Shown: positions 1 through 9,100, numbered from the stretch's first letter. The stretch: 32,442 bases of DNA from Spirochaetales bacterium (GCA_031273605.1 JAISRN010000071.1:1-32442); one strand, 5' to 3'. Made by a program: numbers and translations. Notes: generated by a model from the letters alone, not told the origin.

Positions 1-2249
1 AAATGGGGCTGCATACGGCGGGCTTCGCTCCGCTCCATATCTTCCCGGATTTCCTGTACTTTTTTTATGCCAAGACCCTGCCCCGCAAGGGAGCGTTCTT
101 CCAAAAGGCGCTCAAGTTCTTTTGTGTCCAGTGCGCTGTTTATAATCTGGTCAAGCCGTTTTTTAACCTCGATCTGGTTACCATAGCGGATTGCCTGGAT
201 AAGAAGATCCCGCAGAGGTTTATCATCAAAGCTTACTTTTCCCAATACATCAAAAACCCTGCCGCCAAGAGCTTTGCGTTCACGATCCAGTTTCTCAAAA
301 AGCCGGGTAAATACCTCGCCCTCTCTGGTTCCATTGGCAACCAAGTTCCAAAGATGGCAAACATCCCGCTGACCGATACGGTGGATACGGCCAAAACGCT
401 GCTCAAGGCGATTGGGGTTCCATGGTAGATCATAGTTGATCATGAGGTGCGCTTTTTGCAGATTTATGCCTTCACCTGCTGCATCGGTGGCTACAAGCAC
501 AGAAACCGTGGCGTCATTTTTAAAACTCTCCTCAATAAGCTTACGCTCTTCCCTTTTCATGCCGCCTTGTATGGTTACTACCGCATCGGGATTACCAAGC
601 ATGGTGCGAATTTTACCAGCAAGATAATAAAGGGTATCACGGTGTTCAGTAAAGATAATAATTTTCTGGCGAACACCGCGCGGCATGGATGCCGCTGTAT
701 CTACTGCATCCGACAAGATGTTGGATTTTGAGTACATAAGAGCTTCATCTTGCAGGGTCGTTGAAAGCTGTTCCCATTTTTTATCAACGCCGCTATTACG
801 CAGTTTAAAAGACAACAGTTCAAGATCCTTTAGGGTATGTATTTCTATCTCAAGTTCCGCTATGGTTTTTGAAGCGGTCGCTTCGTCAAGAAATTCTTCT
901 TCTATATCGTTTTTATCTTCTTCGGGTGCGTCATCGTAATCAGCCCAATCATCATCGGAAAAAGATCTGATATGCGATTGCACATCCGGATCATATTCAT
1001 GTTGTAAATCCCGCCTTTCCTGAAATTCAACAAGCCGTTTTTCAAGGCGCTGCCGACGGCGGGTAAGGGACTGGTAGATAGCCTCCGGGGAAGATGCAAG
1101 ACGGCGCTGTAAAACGGTAAGGGCGAAACCTACAGCATGGAAACGTTTTGGGTCAAGAATTTTTTCAGCCTTGGCAAAGCCGGTCCGTACATAATCTGTT
1201 ACTTTCTCGTAAATATCCATCTCCGCGGGGCTTAGGCTGTATTTGAGGGTATAGGCTATGCGCTCGGGAAACAGGGGCTTCCCTTCAAAGGTAACCAGTT
1301 CCTCTTTTACAAGACGGCGCATAATATCTGATACATTGATTGTATCCTTTTTATTTCGCTGCTTTCCTTCAAACCGCTCTTTATCAAGCAGGCGGAGAAA
1401 CAACTGAAAATCGTCGTCCTTGCCATTATGAGGCGTAGCGGTGAGCAACAGGAAATGACGGGTCAGACCTGAGAGCAGCTCCCCCAAATGATAACGCTTG
1501 GTATAATGCGGTTCATCACCGAAGTTGGAAGCCGACATTTTGTGAGCTTCATCACAAATGATTAAATCCCAATCCAAAGCCTGGCCTGCGGCCTTGAGTT
1601 TTTCCTGTATATCCTCGTTTCGGGACAGCTTGTCCAGACGGGCAATACAGTAGGGAATATCCATAAAGGCATTTCCCCGGACAGAGGATTCAAGGCGGTC
1701 ATTGGTGAGAAGTTCAAACTCAAGCTGGAAGCGGGAATAGAGTTCATCCTGCCATTGCTCTACAAGATTGCCGGGACATACAATGAGACAGCGGTTGAGG
1801 TCGCCACGAACTTTGAGTTCCTTGATGAGAAGGCCGGTCATGATGGTTTTTCCGGCTCCCGGATCATCCGCCAGGAGAAAGCGAAGGGGCTGCCGGGGAA
1901 GCATTTCGCTATAAACGGCGGTTATCTGATGCGGCAGGGGCTGGATCATGGATGTGTGGACTGCCAGATGGGGGTCAAAAAGATGGGCTAACCGGATGCG
2001 GTAAGCCTCGGAAACCAGGCGATATTGGGCGGCATTGGCATCGAATTTCCAAGGCAAATCCCCCGCTTCTATGGAAAGGGTGTCCAAAACATCCGCATAA
2101 AGGAATCGTTGGCCCAGACTGCCATCGTTTTTACGGTATACGAGGTCAACAGCATCATCCCCCAAGGGTTGAGCAGAGACCACTTGGACGGCTTCATTGG
2201 AGAGTATTCCGCGGATACGGGCTGCTGGTCTTATGTCCTGAAGTGTCAT
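1..2249 (-). CDS. SNF2-type helicase, DISARM-like defence family (C-terminus beyond window)
   Basis: The minus-strand frame is open from an ATG at 2249-2247 to the window edge, about 749 codons with no stop. AAGGA lies six bases upstream of the ATG. Helicase motifs appear in order. Walker A (DDPGAGKT) is coded near 1840-1866, the DEAH box (ICDEAHK) near 1541-1566 and motif III (TATPHNG) near 1430. Motif V (ATDAAGEGINL) lies near 460-490 and motif VI (EQRFGRIHRIGQ) near 375-410. Between the RecA lobes is an acidic, charged helical insert (coded roughly 780-1130). Such ATP-driven DNA translocases, with the DDPGAGKT variant, are typical of SNF2 proteins found with DNA methylases, DUF499-like ATPases or DISARM genes (family knowledge). 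Partner genes would lie left of the window, so the system cannot be named. Three separated checkpoints are in the same frame, so there is no sign of a frameshift. Confidence 0.88.
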   Translation of the reverse strand, partial: MTLQDIRPAARIRGILSNEAVQVVSAQPLGDDAVDLVYRKNDGSLGQRFLYADVLDTLSIEAGDLPWKFDANAAQYRLVSEAYRIRLAHLFDPHLAVHTSMIQPLPHQITAVYSEMLPRQPLRFLLADDPGAGKTIMTGLLIKELKVRGDLNRCLIVCPGNLVEQWQDELYSRFQLEFELLTNDRLESSVRGNAFMDIPYCIARLDKLSRNEDIQEKLKAAGQALDWDLIICDEAHKMSASNFGDEPHYTKRYHLGELLSGLTRHFLLLTATPHNGKDDDFQLFLRLLDKERFEGKQRNKKDTINVSDIMRRLVKEELVTFEGKPLFPERIAYTLKYSLSPAEMDIYEKVTDYVRTGFAKAEKILDPKRFHAVGFALTVLQRRLASSPEAIYQSLTRRRQRLEKRLVEFQERRDLQHEYDPDVQSHIRSFSDDDWADYDDAPEEDKNDIEEEFLDEATASKTIAELEIEIHTLKDLELLSFKLRNSGVDKKWEQLSTTLQDEALMYSKSNILSDAVDTAASMPRGVRQKIIIFTEHRDTLYYLAGKIRTMLGNPDAVVTIQGGMKREERKLIEESFKNDATVSVLVATDAAGEGINLQKAHLMINYDLPWNPNRLEQRFGRIHRIGQRDVCHLWNLVANGTREGEVFTRLFEKLDRERKALGGRVFDVLGKVSFDDKPLRDLLIQAIRYGNQIEVKKRLDQIINSALDTKELERLLEERSLAGQGLGIKKVQEIREDMERSEARRMQPH

Positions 2250-2339
2250 CTCAATTCCTTGTATAGGCAATATTATCATACATCAGGCCCTAAGAAAAGG
2301 AAGCTGTAGGGCTCTTTCGAAGTAACTTCACCCCAAAAT

Positions 2340-2368
2340 TTGACACCATAAAATTCTTGTTCTATGAT
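2340..2368 (+). promoter_or_regulatory. Sigma-70 type promoter for the flavoprotein gene
   Basis: A perfect -35 box TTGACA (2340-2345) is separated by 17 bases from the -10 box TATGAT (2363-2368, five of six matches). Transcription would start near 2375, giving an untranslated leader of about 83 bases. That leader holds a small inverted repeat (TTCAAAA near 2398 with TTTTGAA near 2413) and a very short ATG-initiated frame (MSYF) starting at 2406. The role of both is unknown. Confidence 0.7.
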
Positions 2369-2457
2369 AATTAGAAAGGGGCGACAAGAAAGGAGCCATT
2401 TCAAAATGTCCTATTTTTGAAGGATAAGCTCTAAACCGGTTCATAACGAGGAGACCC

Positions 2458-3909
2458 ATGAAAAATAGCTTAAAAATACTAGGATGGGCATTGGTTTTGG
2501 CCTGCTCCGCCTGCGCTTCCGGGGGGAACCGGACCTTTAACCAGGAGGCGGATCTGGTGATCATCGGGGCCGGCCCGGCGGGTTTGGCGGCCGCGGTGGA
2601 AGCGGCGGATAGGGGGGTCAAGAGGATTCTCATTCTGGAAAAGATGCCCTACCTAGGGGGAACGGCCTTTGTTTCCCACGGCCTATTGGCGGGCTACGAA
2701 ACCCAAATCACCAAGGCTCTGGGCATCCATGACACGGAGGAAGCCCTCTACGCCCTTCTTAATGAAAATGCGGAGTACCGCCTTGATCCTATGATGGCCC
2801 GGATTACCGTCCGGCAGTCGGGGCCCACCATTGATTGGCTTATCGACCGGATCAAGGTTCCCTTTCTTCCCGCCACCCGCCGGGGTTACGGTTCCCCCAC
2901 CATGATGCACACCATCGAAGGGGGCGGCCAGGGCCTAAGGGAGCCCTTTATCCGGGTTTTGGAAGAAGGGGGAATCCCGGTACTCTTTGAAACCCGGGCG
3001 ACAAAACTAATCCGCAGCGCCGAAGATCGGATTATCGGTGTCGAGGCGGTTTCCGGCGGGAAGACCCTCGCCATCGGCGCCAAAGCCGTGGTAGTGGCCA
3101 CCGGCGGCTATTCGGCCAACAACCGGCTGGCGGAGGTTCTGGACCCCTTTTACCGGGATGTGCTGCAAACCGGCCTTTCCTCCTCCACCGGGGACGGCCT
3201 CATCATGGCCTCCGCCGCCGGGGCGGGGGTGAGCAGCACCCGGCTTTTAAGCCTGGATTTCAAGGATTACGAAATTATCACCGCCCATAACGGCTCCTCC
3301 GATGCGGCTAACTGCAATCCCATTATGAGCGCCCCGGGAGTCATTTATCTGAATCCCCAGGGCCTAAGATTTATGAACGAAAAAAACCTAGGCTTTATGT
3401 TTCAGCGCCTGGGAGAACCTTTTTTCCGGGAGATGCACCGGACCAACTCCCCCTTCCTCTGGGCTGTGGTGGATCAGGAAACCTTTACCGCCGTTAGTGC
3501 CAAGCGGGGCCTGAACTTGGAGTACCTTAACGCCGCCGGCCCTGGGGAACTGGCGTCCCTGATGGGAATAACCCCCCAGGTTCTGGAAGACACCCTGGCG
3601 GTCTATAATCTGGCCGCCGCCGCCGGCCGGGATGAGGAATTTAACCGCCCCGCCGCCACCCTAAAACCCCTTTCCGGCCGGTTGTATGCGGTCAAGTTTG
3701 CCCCGGTTTTGGGGATCACCTACGGCGGCCTGTTAAAAAACGAAAAGGCCCAGGTTCTCCGGCTGGACGAAACCCCCATAGAGGGCTTGTACTGCGCCGG
3801 AGAGGTTTCCGCGTCCACCGCGTGGATGGGCTGGACCTTGAGCAGTTGCTTTAGCTGGGGCCGGATTGCCGGCGCTTCGGCGGCGGAGTTCATTCGCGGC
3901 GGGGCCTGA
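2458..3909 (+). CDS. Lipoprotein-like FAD-dependent oxidoreductase (FAD_binding_2 / flavocytochrome c family)
   Basis: The 483-residue product opens with a lipoprotein-type signal (hydrophobic residues 5-15, Cys16 in VLAC; Cys19 is an alternative). A dinucleotide-binding motif GAGPAGLAAA (37-46) with acidic E61 follows, then ATGG (214-217) and a C-terminal FAD motif GLYCAGEV (443-450). This is the flavoprotein fold of fumarate, urocanate and ketosteroid reductases. The His and Arg residues that fumarate reductases use are not evident: HHTMGG is replaced by GITYGG (419-424), and the usual NRLGG stretch by WTLSS. The substrate is therefore probably not fumarate (inference). No FMN-binding or haem domain is fused, so an external electron donor is needed. 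If exported, it would act at the cytoplasmic membrane facing the periplasm. GAGGAG five bases before the ATG fixes the start. It stands alone between a defence gene and the housekeeping operon. Confidence 0.85.
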   Translation: MKNSLKILGWALVLACSACASGGNRTFNQEADLVIIGAGPAGLAAAVEAADRGVKRILILEKMPYLGGTAFVSHGLLAGYETQITKALGIHDTEEALYALLNENAEYRLDPMMARITVRQSGPTIDWLIDRIKVPFLPATRRGYGSPTMMHTIEGGGQGLREPFIRVLEEGGIPVLFETRATKLIRSAEDRIIGVEAVSGGKTLAIGAKAVVVATGGYSANNRLAEVLDPFYRDVLQTGLSSSTGDGLIMASAAGAGVSSTRLLSLDFKDYEIITAHNGSSDAANCNPIMSAPGVIYLNPQGLRFMNEKNLGFMFQRLGEPFFREMHRTNSPFLWAVVDQETFTAVSAKRGLNLEYLNAAGPGELASLMGITPQVLEDTLAVYNLAAAAGRDEEFNRPAATLKPLSGRLYAVKFAPVLGITYGGLLKNEKAQVLRLDETPIEGLYCAGEVSASTAWMGWTLSSCFSWGRIAGASAAEFIRGGA

Positions 3910-3940
3910 TATGCCGTTAACTAACCGCAAAAACACGGGG

Positions 3941-3964
3941 GGAGGGAAAAAGAAAAAACCCTCC
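3941..3964 (+). terminator. Possible terminator hairpin after the flavoprotein gene
   Basis: GGAGGG (3941-3946) can pair with CCCTCC (3959-3964) across an A-rich loop of 12 bases, 32 bases after the stop codon. The downstream sequence is only moderately T-rich, so it is a weak candidate. A second weak hairpin, CCTTTTT with AAAAAGG (4027-4055), follows before the next promoter. Confidence 0.3.
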
Positions 3965-4076
3965 GCTGGTTATTCTTAAATTCCCTTAAAATCCCCGAAA
4001 GGCTGGGGTTTCCGCCGCCGCCCCTGCCTTTTTGTCTTCTTTTTGGGGAAAAAGGGCAAAAAACACCTCCCCAGGG

Positions 4077-4105
4077 TTGACGATTTTTCTTCCCCATGAT
4101 ATTAT
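4077..4105 (+). promoter_or_regulatory. Promoter of the rimP-nusA-infB operon
   Basis: TTGACG (4077-4082) and TATTAT (4100-4105) are separated by exactly 17 bases, each matching the sigma-70 consensus at five of six positions. The predicted start point is about 4112, leaving a leader of about 80 bases before rimP. It is the only clear promoter seen for the long gene series that follows. Confidence 0.8.
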
Positions 4106-4133
4106 TCTATTAAAGTTGAGCTCGATAGCGTAG

Positions 4134-4161
4134 AAGAAGTCCCGCAAGACTTCTTTTTTTT
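4134..4161 (+). terminator. Intrinsic terminator / attenuator in the rimP-nusA leader
   Basis: AAGAAGTC (4134-4141) pairs with GACTTCTT (4148-4155), an eight-base-pair stem around the loop CCGCAA, followed directly by a T run to 4161. It lies about 25 bases after the predicted transcription start and 30 bases before rimP, so it would stop most transcripts before any gene. In Bacillus subtilis and E. coli, NusA is known to control its own operon through termination in the leader. This element is well placed for the same feedback loop (inference). Confidence 0.82.
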
Positions 4162-4191
4162 ATTCTTTTTGACCGGCGGCCGGGAGAAAAA

Positions 4192-4641
4192 ATGGATTTT
4201 GCTGCCCCCAGGGATGAGTTGTATCCCCTGATTGAACCGGTAACCAGCGCCCTGGGACACCGCATCGTAGAGTTAAAAAGCCGAACCCGGGACGGTCGGC
4301 TTAAGATAAGCCTGGTGCTTTTTAACCCCCGGGGCCTGGGAGTCAATGACTGCGCCGGGGTTTACCGGACCGTCCTGGCCCGGATCGAAGCGGCCCTGGC
4401 CTGCCGGGATGTGGCCCTGGAAGTCTGTTCACCGGGGCTGGGGCGCAGCCTGAAAACCCTGGAGGAAGCGGCGGTTTTCGCCGGTCTGCCGGTCCGGGTT
4501 TTAACCGCGGCCGGTCCAACCTGGCTTTCGGGCCGCCTGGGCGCCCTTGGCGAGGGGGCTTTGGAACTCCTGCCCCCGGAGGGGGAAGGAGAGGGGATTA
4601 AACTGTCCCCGGAGGACATCAAAAAGATTGAACTTTTATAG
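4192..4641 (+). CDS. rimP: Ribosome maturation factor RimP
   Basis: The 149-residue protein has the RimP layout. An N-terminal alpha/beta domain contains the family stretch around LEVCSPGLGRSLKT (near residues 81-95), where most family members have EVSSPGLDRPL. A C-terminal SH3-like barrel ends in LSPEDIKKIEL. RimP assists late folding of the 30S subunit in the cytoplasm. The start ATG follows GGGAG at a normal distance. It is the first gene of the operon and precedes nusA by 47 bases, the usual bacterial neighbour. The usual aspartate of SPGLDRP is Gly here. Confidence 0.93.
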   Translation: MDFAAPRDELYPLIEPVTSALGHRIVELKSRTRDGRLKISLVLFNPRGLGVNDCAGVYRTVLARIEAALACRDVALEVCSPGLGRSLKTLEEAAVFAGLPVRVLTAAGPTWLSGRLGALGEGALELLPPEGEGEGIKLSPEDIKKIELL

Positions 4642-4688
4642 AGTTTTGCCCAAAGGCATCCATTACAAAACCGCTTAGGAGGTTTGGC

Positions 4689-6224
4689 ATGGCATCTGAT
4701 TTAGCCGAGGCTATCAGACAGATCGTACAGGATCGGGGTATTTCCGAAGACCTGGTAAAAAAGACCATCGAAGAATTTCTCTTGGCCGCCTATAAGAAAA
4801 AATTCGGCACCATGGATAACGCGGTGGTCCAGTTTTCCGAGGACGGTTCCACCGTTTCCCTTTACGCCCGCAAATGTATTGTGGAAGACCTCTACGATCC
4901 CGTATCGGAAATTGAACTTGAAGAGGCCCTGCAGTTAAACGATGAATCGGAAATTGGGGACGAGCTTTTAATTGCCATTGATCCCTATAAAGATTTTGAC
5001 CGGGTAGCGGTTCAGTCGGCCAAACAAAAGGCCAAGCAGACCCTCAAGGACATTCAAAAGGACACCCTGTATTCGGAGTATAAAGAAAAAGAAGGGGAAA
5101 TGGTGATTGGTTACTACCAGCGGGAACGGAACGGCAACATTTTTGTCGATCTGGGTAAAATCGAAGGCATCCTGCCCAAAAAATACCAAAGCCCCCGGGA
5201 GGTTTACCACCCCAACGACCGCATTAAAGCCCTGATCTACGATGTTAATAAAACCTCCGCCGGGCTTAACGTGGTCCTGTCCCGGACGCATACGGACTTT
5301 GTCAAAAGAATCTTCGAACTGGAAGTACCCGAAATTTACGATAAAACCGTGGAAATCTTTAAGATTGTCCGGGAGCCGGGATACCGGACCAAGATTGCCG
5401 TTTATTCCCACCGGGAGGATGTCGATCCCGTGGGGGCCTGCGTGGGGATGAAGGGCGTGCGGATTCAGTCCATCGTCCGGGAACTGGAAGGCGAAAAGAT
5501 TGACATCTTAAAATACGAAACGGATCCCCGGATTTTCATTAAAAACGCCCTTTCCCCGGCGGAGATTGACCAGGTGGTTATTTTAGACGAGGCCAAACGC
5601 CAGGCTTTGGTGATTGTCCAGGAGAGCCAGCTCTCCCTGGCCATCGGCAAACAGGGCCTCAATGTCCGCCTGGCCAACCGGCTGGCGGACTGGAATATTG
5701 ATGTCAAAACCGAAGTACAGTTTAACGATTTGGACCTCTCCGCGGATTCCAAAAAGGCGGTTTCCGCCCTCTTTGGCGAAGGGGAACAGGTGGAGATCAC
5801 CAACATCTCCGAACTGCCGGACATTCCCCAGCGGATTGTTTCCATCCTGGCCGCCAACGGGGTGGAACTTATTGAAACCCTGGTGGCCCTCTCTCCGGAG
5901 GAAATTCAGGAGTTGGAGGGGATCAACGCCGAAGACGGCGCCACCATCCAAAAGATCATCTCGGAAAACCTCAGTATTATCGAAGAAGAAGAAACGCCCC
6001 CCGAATCCCCGGGTCCCCCCCCAGAGGAGGGAAGGGAAGAACCGGAGGCCCCCGAATTGAAGGGGTACCCCGGCGCCTCTGTTCCGGATTCCCAGGAAGC
6101 CGCCGACGAGGAAGAAGCCCACCCTGAAATTTATGAGTGTCCGGAATGTGGGGGCGAAATCAAACTCGGAATGACCGTCTGTCCCAACTGCGGCGTAGGC
6201 CTCAGTTTTGAAGAAGAGGAATAA
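4689..6224 (+). CDS. nusA: Transcription termination/antitermination factor NusA with C-terminal zinc ribbon
   Basis: This 511-residue protein has the RNA polymerase-binding N-terminal domain (1-130) and an S1 domain (about 136-200). KH1 carries the GMKG loop near 253, and KH2 carries AIGKQG near 318-323. A helix-hairpin-helix-like acidic repeat follows (about 368-430). It binds RNA polymerase and nascent RNA to tune pausing, termination and antitermination. The oddity is the tail: a Pro/Glu-rich acidic linker (432-480) leads to a four-cysteine zinc ribbon (C484, C487, C498, C501). I do not know this as a standard NusA domain. AGGAGG six bases before the ATG supports the start. infB begins eight bases after the stop. 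Confidence 0.96.
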   Translation: MASDLAEAIRQIVQDRGISEDLVKKTIEEFLLAAYKKKFGTMDNAVVQFSEDGSTVSLYARKCIVEDLYDPVSEIELEEALQLNDESEIGDELLIAIDPYKDFDRVAVQSAKQKAKQTLKDIQKDTLYSEYKEKEGEMVIGYYQRERNGNIFVDLGKIEGILPKKYQSPREVYHPNDRIKALIYDVNKTSAGLNVVLSRTHTDFVKRIFELEVPEIYDKTVEIFKIVREPGYRTKIAVYSHREDVDPVGACVGMKGVRIQSIVRELEGEKIDILKYETDPRIFIKNALSPAEIDQVVILDEAKRQALVIVQESQLSLAIGKQGLNVRLANRLADWNIDVKTEVQFNDLDLSADSKKAVSALFGEGEQVEITNISELPDIPQRIVSILAANGVELIETLVALSPEEIQELEGINAEDGATIQKIISENLSIIEEEETPPESPGPPPEEGREEPEAPELKGYPGASVPDSQEAADEEEAHPEIYECPECGGEIKLGMTVCPNCGVGLSFEEEE

Positions 6225-6232
6225 TAAACTAT

Positions 6233-8743
6233 ATGTCGGAAGAAAACGGTAACCAAAAACCCAAGGCAACCTTAATCAAACACCGCAAACCGGAACCCGC
6301 CCCGGCGGCGGAAACGGAAAAGCAGGAACGCAAAAAGGTGGTGGTGGTTAAGAAAAAGGTTCCCCTCAAACCGGAGGCCGCTCCCCAGGCGTCCCCGCCG
6401 CCTCCGCCGCCTCCTTCTCCTCCGGTCAAGCCGGTTCCGCCTCCTCCGGCCCCCCCGGCTCAGGAGCGAAGCTCCTTCCGGCCTTCCTATGCCCAGGACC
6501 GCCAGCCCTCTTCCTATAACCAGGACCGTAGGCCCCCTTCTTCCGGCAGCCCCATGAGAAAGGGCCCCCGGGAGGCTGGCGGCTTCGGCGGGCGTCCCCA
6601 GACCTCCGGCGGGCGTCCTCCGGGCCCGGGGGGCCGTCCTCCGGGACCAGGAGGCTACGCGCCCCGTCCCTCCTCAGGGGGGCGGCCCGGCGGCCAAAGA
6701 CCCTACGCGCCCCAGGACGGACGGGGCGACCGGCCCGGCTTTTTTAGGCCCGGCGGAGGCGCCCCCGGCCCCCGGCCCGGAGGGTTTAAACCCTTCGCCG
6801 GCCGCCCCGCCGCCCCGGCTTCCGAAGAGATCTCCCGGAACGGCGAGAAAAAAACCGGCGCCAAGAAATTTTTTAAATCCAAAAAAAAGGAAGCCTATAC
6901 CAAAACAAAAAAGGAGATCCTTAGAGAAAAGGATTTTCTTTTAACCAAAAAAAAGAACGCCCAGATCATCGCCAATCCCATTCCCAAGGAAATTAACATC
7001 ATTGACGTGATCACCGTATCAGAGCTTGCCCGCAAGATGAACCTCAAAGCGCCGGAACTCATTACCAAGCTCATGGGAATGGGAATGATGGTAACCATTA
7101 ACCAGCAGATTGATGTGGACACCGTGGAGATCATTGCCGCGGAGTACGGCTGCAAGGTGAATATCGTGTCCCTCTATGATGAAACTTTAATTGATAGGGA
7201 CACCAGGGGAGACGACGACCTTAAACCCAGGGCGCCCATTGTTACCATCATGGGGCACGTCGATCACGGAAAAACCAAACTTCTGGATGCCATCCGGTCC
7301 ACCGACGTGGTGGCGGGGGAATTCGGAGGCATCACCCAGCACATCTCCGCCTACCGGGTAACCATTCCCCAGGGGGAGATTGTCTTTCTGGATACCCCGG
7401 GACACGCGGCTTTTACCCTGATGCGGGAAAGGGGCGCCAAAATTACGGATATTGTTATCCTGGTGGTGGCCGCCAACGATGGAGTCATGCCTCAAACGGT
7501 AGAGGCTATCCGCATGGCCAAGGAAGCCAAGGTGCCAATTCTGGTGGCCATTAACAAGATGGACCTCCCCGACGCCAACATGGATAAGGTTAAGCAGCAG
7601 CTTTCCGAATATGACGTTCTTTCGGAAGAATGGGGAGGCAGCACCCTCTTTGTGCCCATATCGGCCCTTAAAAAAGAAGGAATTAACGAACTGCTGGAAG
7701 CCGTTCTTCTCCAGGCGGAACTTTTAGAATTAAAAGCCAATTATAACTGCCGCGCCGAAGGGCAGGTACTGGAATCCCGGATTGATCAGGGCCGGGGCAT
7801 TATCTCAACGATCATTATTCAAAGGGGCACCCTCCGGGTGGGAGACGCCTTTGTCGCCGGCGTTTATCCCGGCAAGGTTAAGGCTATGTTTAACGACCGG
7901 AACGAAAGGATCGAAAGCGCCGGCCCCTCCTGCCCGGTGGAGATTTTAGGGATAGACGGGGTGGTCAGCCCCGGAGCGCCCTTTCAGGTAACGGAAAATG
8001 AAAAAATTGCCCGGATGGTGGGGACCAAGCGGCAGGAACTGGAAAAAAACAGCGAAATTAAAAACCTCAAGAAAGTAACCCTGGACAACCTCTATGATAC
8101 CATTCGGCACGGGGAAATTAAGGAACTCAAGGTTATCATTAAAGGGGATGTTCACGGTTCCGTGGAGGCCCTGAAATCGACCCTGGAAAGACTCTCCACT
8201 AAAGATATCAGACTCCTGGTTATCCGGGCTCAGGCGGGGGCTATCATCGAAGACGATGTTAATTTTGCCAATACCTCCGGCGCCATCATCATTGGTTTTC
8301 ACGTGCGTCCCACCGCCAAGGCCCAGGCCCTGGCGGATCAGGAAAAAGTGGAAATTCGAAAGTACAACGTGATCTACGACGCGGTGGATGACATTCGGTC
8401 CGCCATGGAGGGCCTTCTGGCGCCGGAACTCCAGGAGGAGATCATCGGTACCCTGGAAGTCCGCAAAACCTTCAAGGTTCCCAAGGTAGGCGTTATTGCC
8501 GGTTCCTACGTTACCTCCGGGAAAATCATCCGGAACGGCAACATCCGGGTTTTCCGGGAGGGCCTTGAGATTTACAAGGGCAAGGTCAGTTCCCTAAAGC
8601 GCATTAAAGACGACGCCAAAGAAGTGGAAAAGGGCTTTGAGTGCGGCGTGGGAATCGATAACTTCATGGACATTGAACCGGGGGACCTCTTTGAGGTTTA
8701 TATCGTAAAAGAAGTGGCTAAAAAGCTGAATAGCGGGGAATGA
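6233..8743 (+). CDS. infB: Translation initiation factor IF-2
   Basis: The 836-residue GTPase brings initiator tRNA to the ribosome. The G domain shows GHVDHGKT (341-348), DTPGH (387-391) and NKMD (441-444). Beta-barrel domains and the C-terminal tRNA-binding region follow. A short IF2 N-terminal module (about 256-310) precedes the G domain. The first 200 residues are low complexity: a basic start, proline runs (54-76) and Gly/Arg/Pro-rich repeats such as GGRPPGP (about 127-195), then a Lys-rich segment (205-240). Such tails vary widely between bacteria. The ribosome-binding site GAGGA lies inside the nusA end, 12 bases from the ATG, slightly far. The gene ends in TGA directly abutting the rbfA ATG. 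Confidence 0.97.
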   Translation: MSEENGNQKPKATLIKHRKPEPAPAAETEKQERKKVVVVKKKVPLKPEAAPQASPPPPPPPSPPVKPVPPPPAPPAQERSSFRPSYAQDRQPSSYNQDRRPPSSGSPMRKGPREAGGFGGRPQTSGGRPPGPGGRPPGPGGYAPRPSSGGRPGGQRPYAPQDGRGDRPGFFRPGGGAPGPRPGGFKPFAGRPAAPASEEISRNGEKKTGAKKFFKSKKKEAYTKTKKEILREKDFLLTKKKNAQIIANPIPKEINIIDVITVSELARKMNLKAPELITKLMGMGMMVTINQQIDVDTVEIIAAEYGCKVNIVSLYDETLIDRDTRGDDDLKPRAPIVTIMGHVDHGKTKLLDAIRSTDVVAGEFGGITQHISAYRVTIPQGEIVFLDTPGHAAFTLMRERGAKITDIVILVVAANDGVMPQTVEAIRMAKEAKVPILVAINKMDLPDANMDKVKQQLSEYDVLSEEWGGSTLFVPISALKKEGINELLEAVLLQAELLELKANYNCRAEGQVLESRIDQGRGIISTIIIQRGTLRVGDAFVAGVYPGKVKAMFNDRNERIESAGPSCPVEILGIDGVVSPGAPFQVTENEKIARMVGTKRQELEKNSEIKNLKKVTLDNLYDTIRHGEIKELKVIIKGDVHGSVEALKSTLERLSTKDIRLLVIRAQAGAIIEDDVNFANTSGAIIIGFHVRPTAKAQALADQEKVEIRKYNVIYDAVDDIRSAMEGLLAPELQEEIIGTLEVRKTFKVPKVGVIAGSYVTSGKIIRNGNIRVFREGLEIYKGKVSSLKRIKDDAKEVEKGFECGVGIDNFMDIEPGDLFEVYIVKEVAKKLNSGE

Positions 8744-9100
8744 ATGTCCGACATTAGAATTCGCCGGGTGGAAAGCCTTTTACAGGATGAAATCGGTCTC
8801 CTCATCGTTACCCACCGGATTAAAGACCCCCGGGTGAGTCCCTTTCTTACCGTAACCCGGGTACAGGCGGCTAGGGATTTTTCCTTTGCCCGGGTCTTTA
8901 TTTCCAGCTTTGAAAGCGAACCTGATCTGACCCAGGGCGTCGAGGCCTTAAATCATGCCGCCGGTTTTATTCAGGTAGAGGTTGCCAAAAAATTAAAAAC
9001 CCGTCAAACCCCCAAACTCAATTTTGTGGGGGATAATTCCATCCTTAAAAGCATGGAATTAAACCGTAAGATCGAGGAACTGCACAGGGATGAAGCCTAG
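8744..9100 (+). CDS. rbfA: 30S ribosome-binding factor RbfA
   Basis: The 118-residue protein matches the KH-fold assembly factor that binds immature 30S subunits near the 16S rRNA 5' end. Family features include the start with RRVESLLQDEIG, then IKDPRVSPFLTVTRV and a C-terminal half ending with PKLNFVGDNS. It starts immediately after the infB stop (no gap), with GGGGA in the infB end as ribosome-binding site, so its translation is probably coupled. It overlaps truB by 11 bases. Confidence 0.93.
   Translation: MSDIRIRRVESLLQDEIGLLIVTHRIKDPRVSPFLTVTRVQAARDFSFARVFISSFESEPDLTQGVEALNHAAGFIQVEVAKKLKTRQTPKLNFVGDNSILKSMELNRKIEELHRDEA

Noticed and set aside
1-2249. Suspicion that the helicase is a broken gene
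   Set aside because: Motifs near positions 400, 700, 1000, 1540 and 1850 are all in the same frame as the ATG at 2249 with no stop. It is cut only by the window edge.
3-2309. Several plus-strand open frames of 60-140 codons
   Set aside because: They are all antisense to the helicase, whose motifs are in one continuous minus-strand frame.
4106-4191. tRNA or small RNA gene in the rimP leader, as with metY in E. coli
   Set aside because: No cloverleaf fits; the segment is explained by the leader terminator.
5583-6269. Minus-strand open frame of 228 codons over the end of nusA
   Set aside because: It is a shadow of nusA codon use (Phe/Gly-rich) with no recognisable domain.
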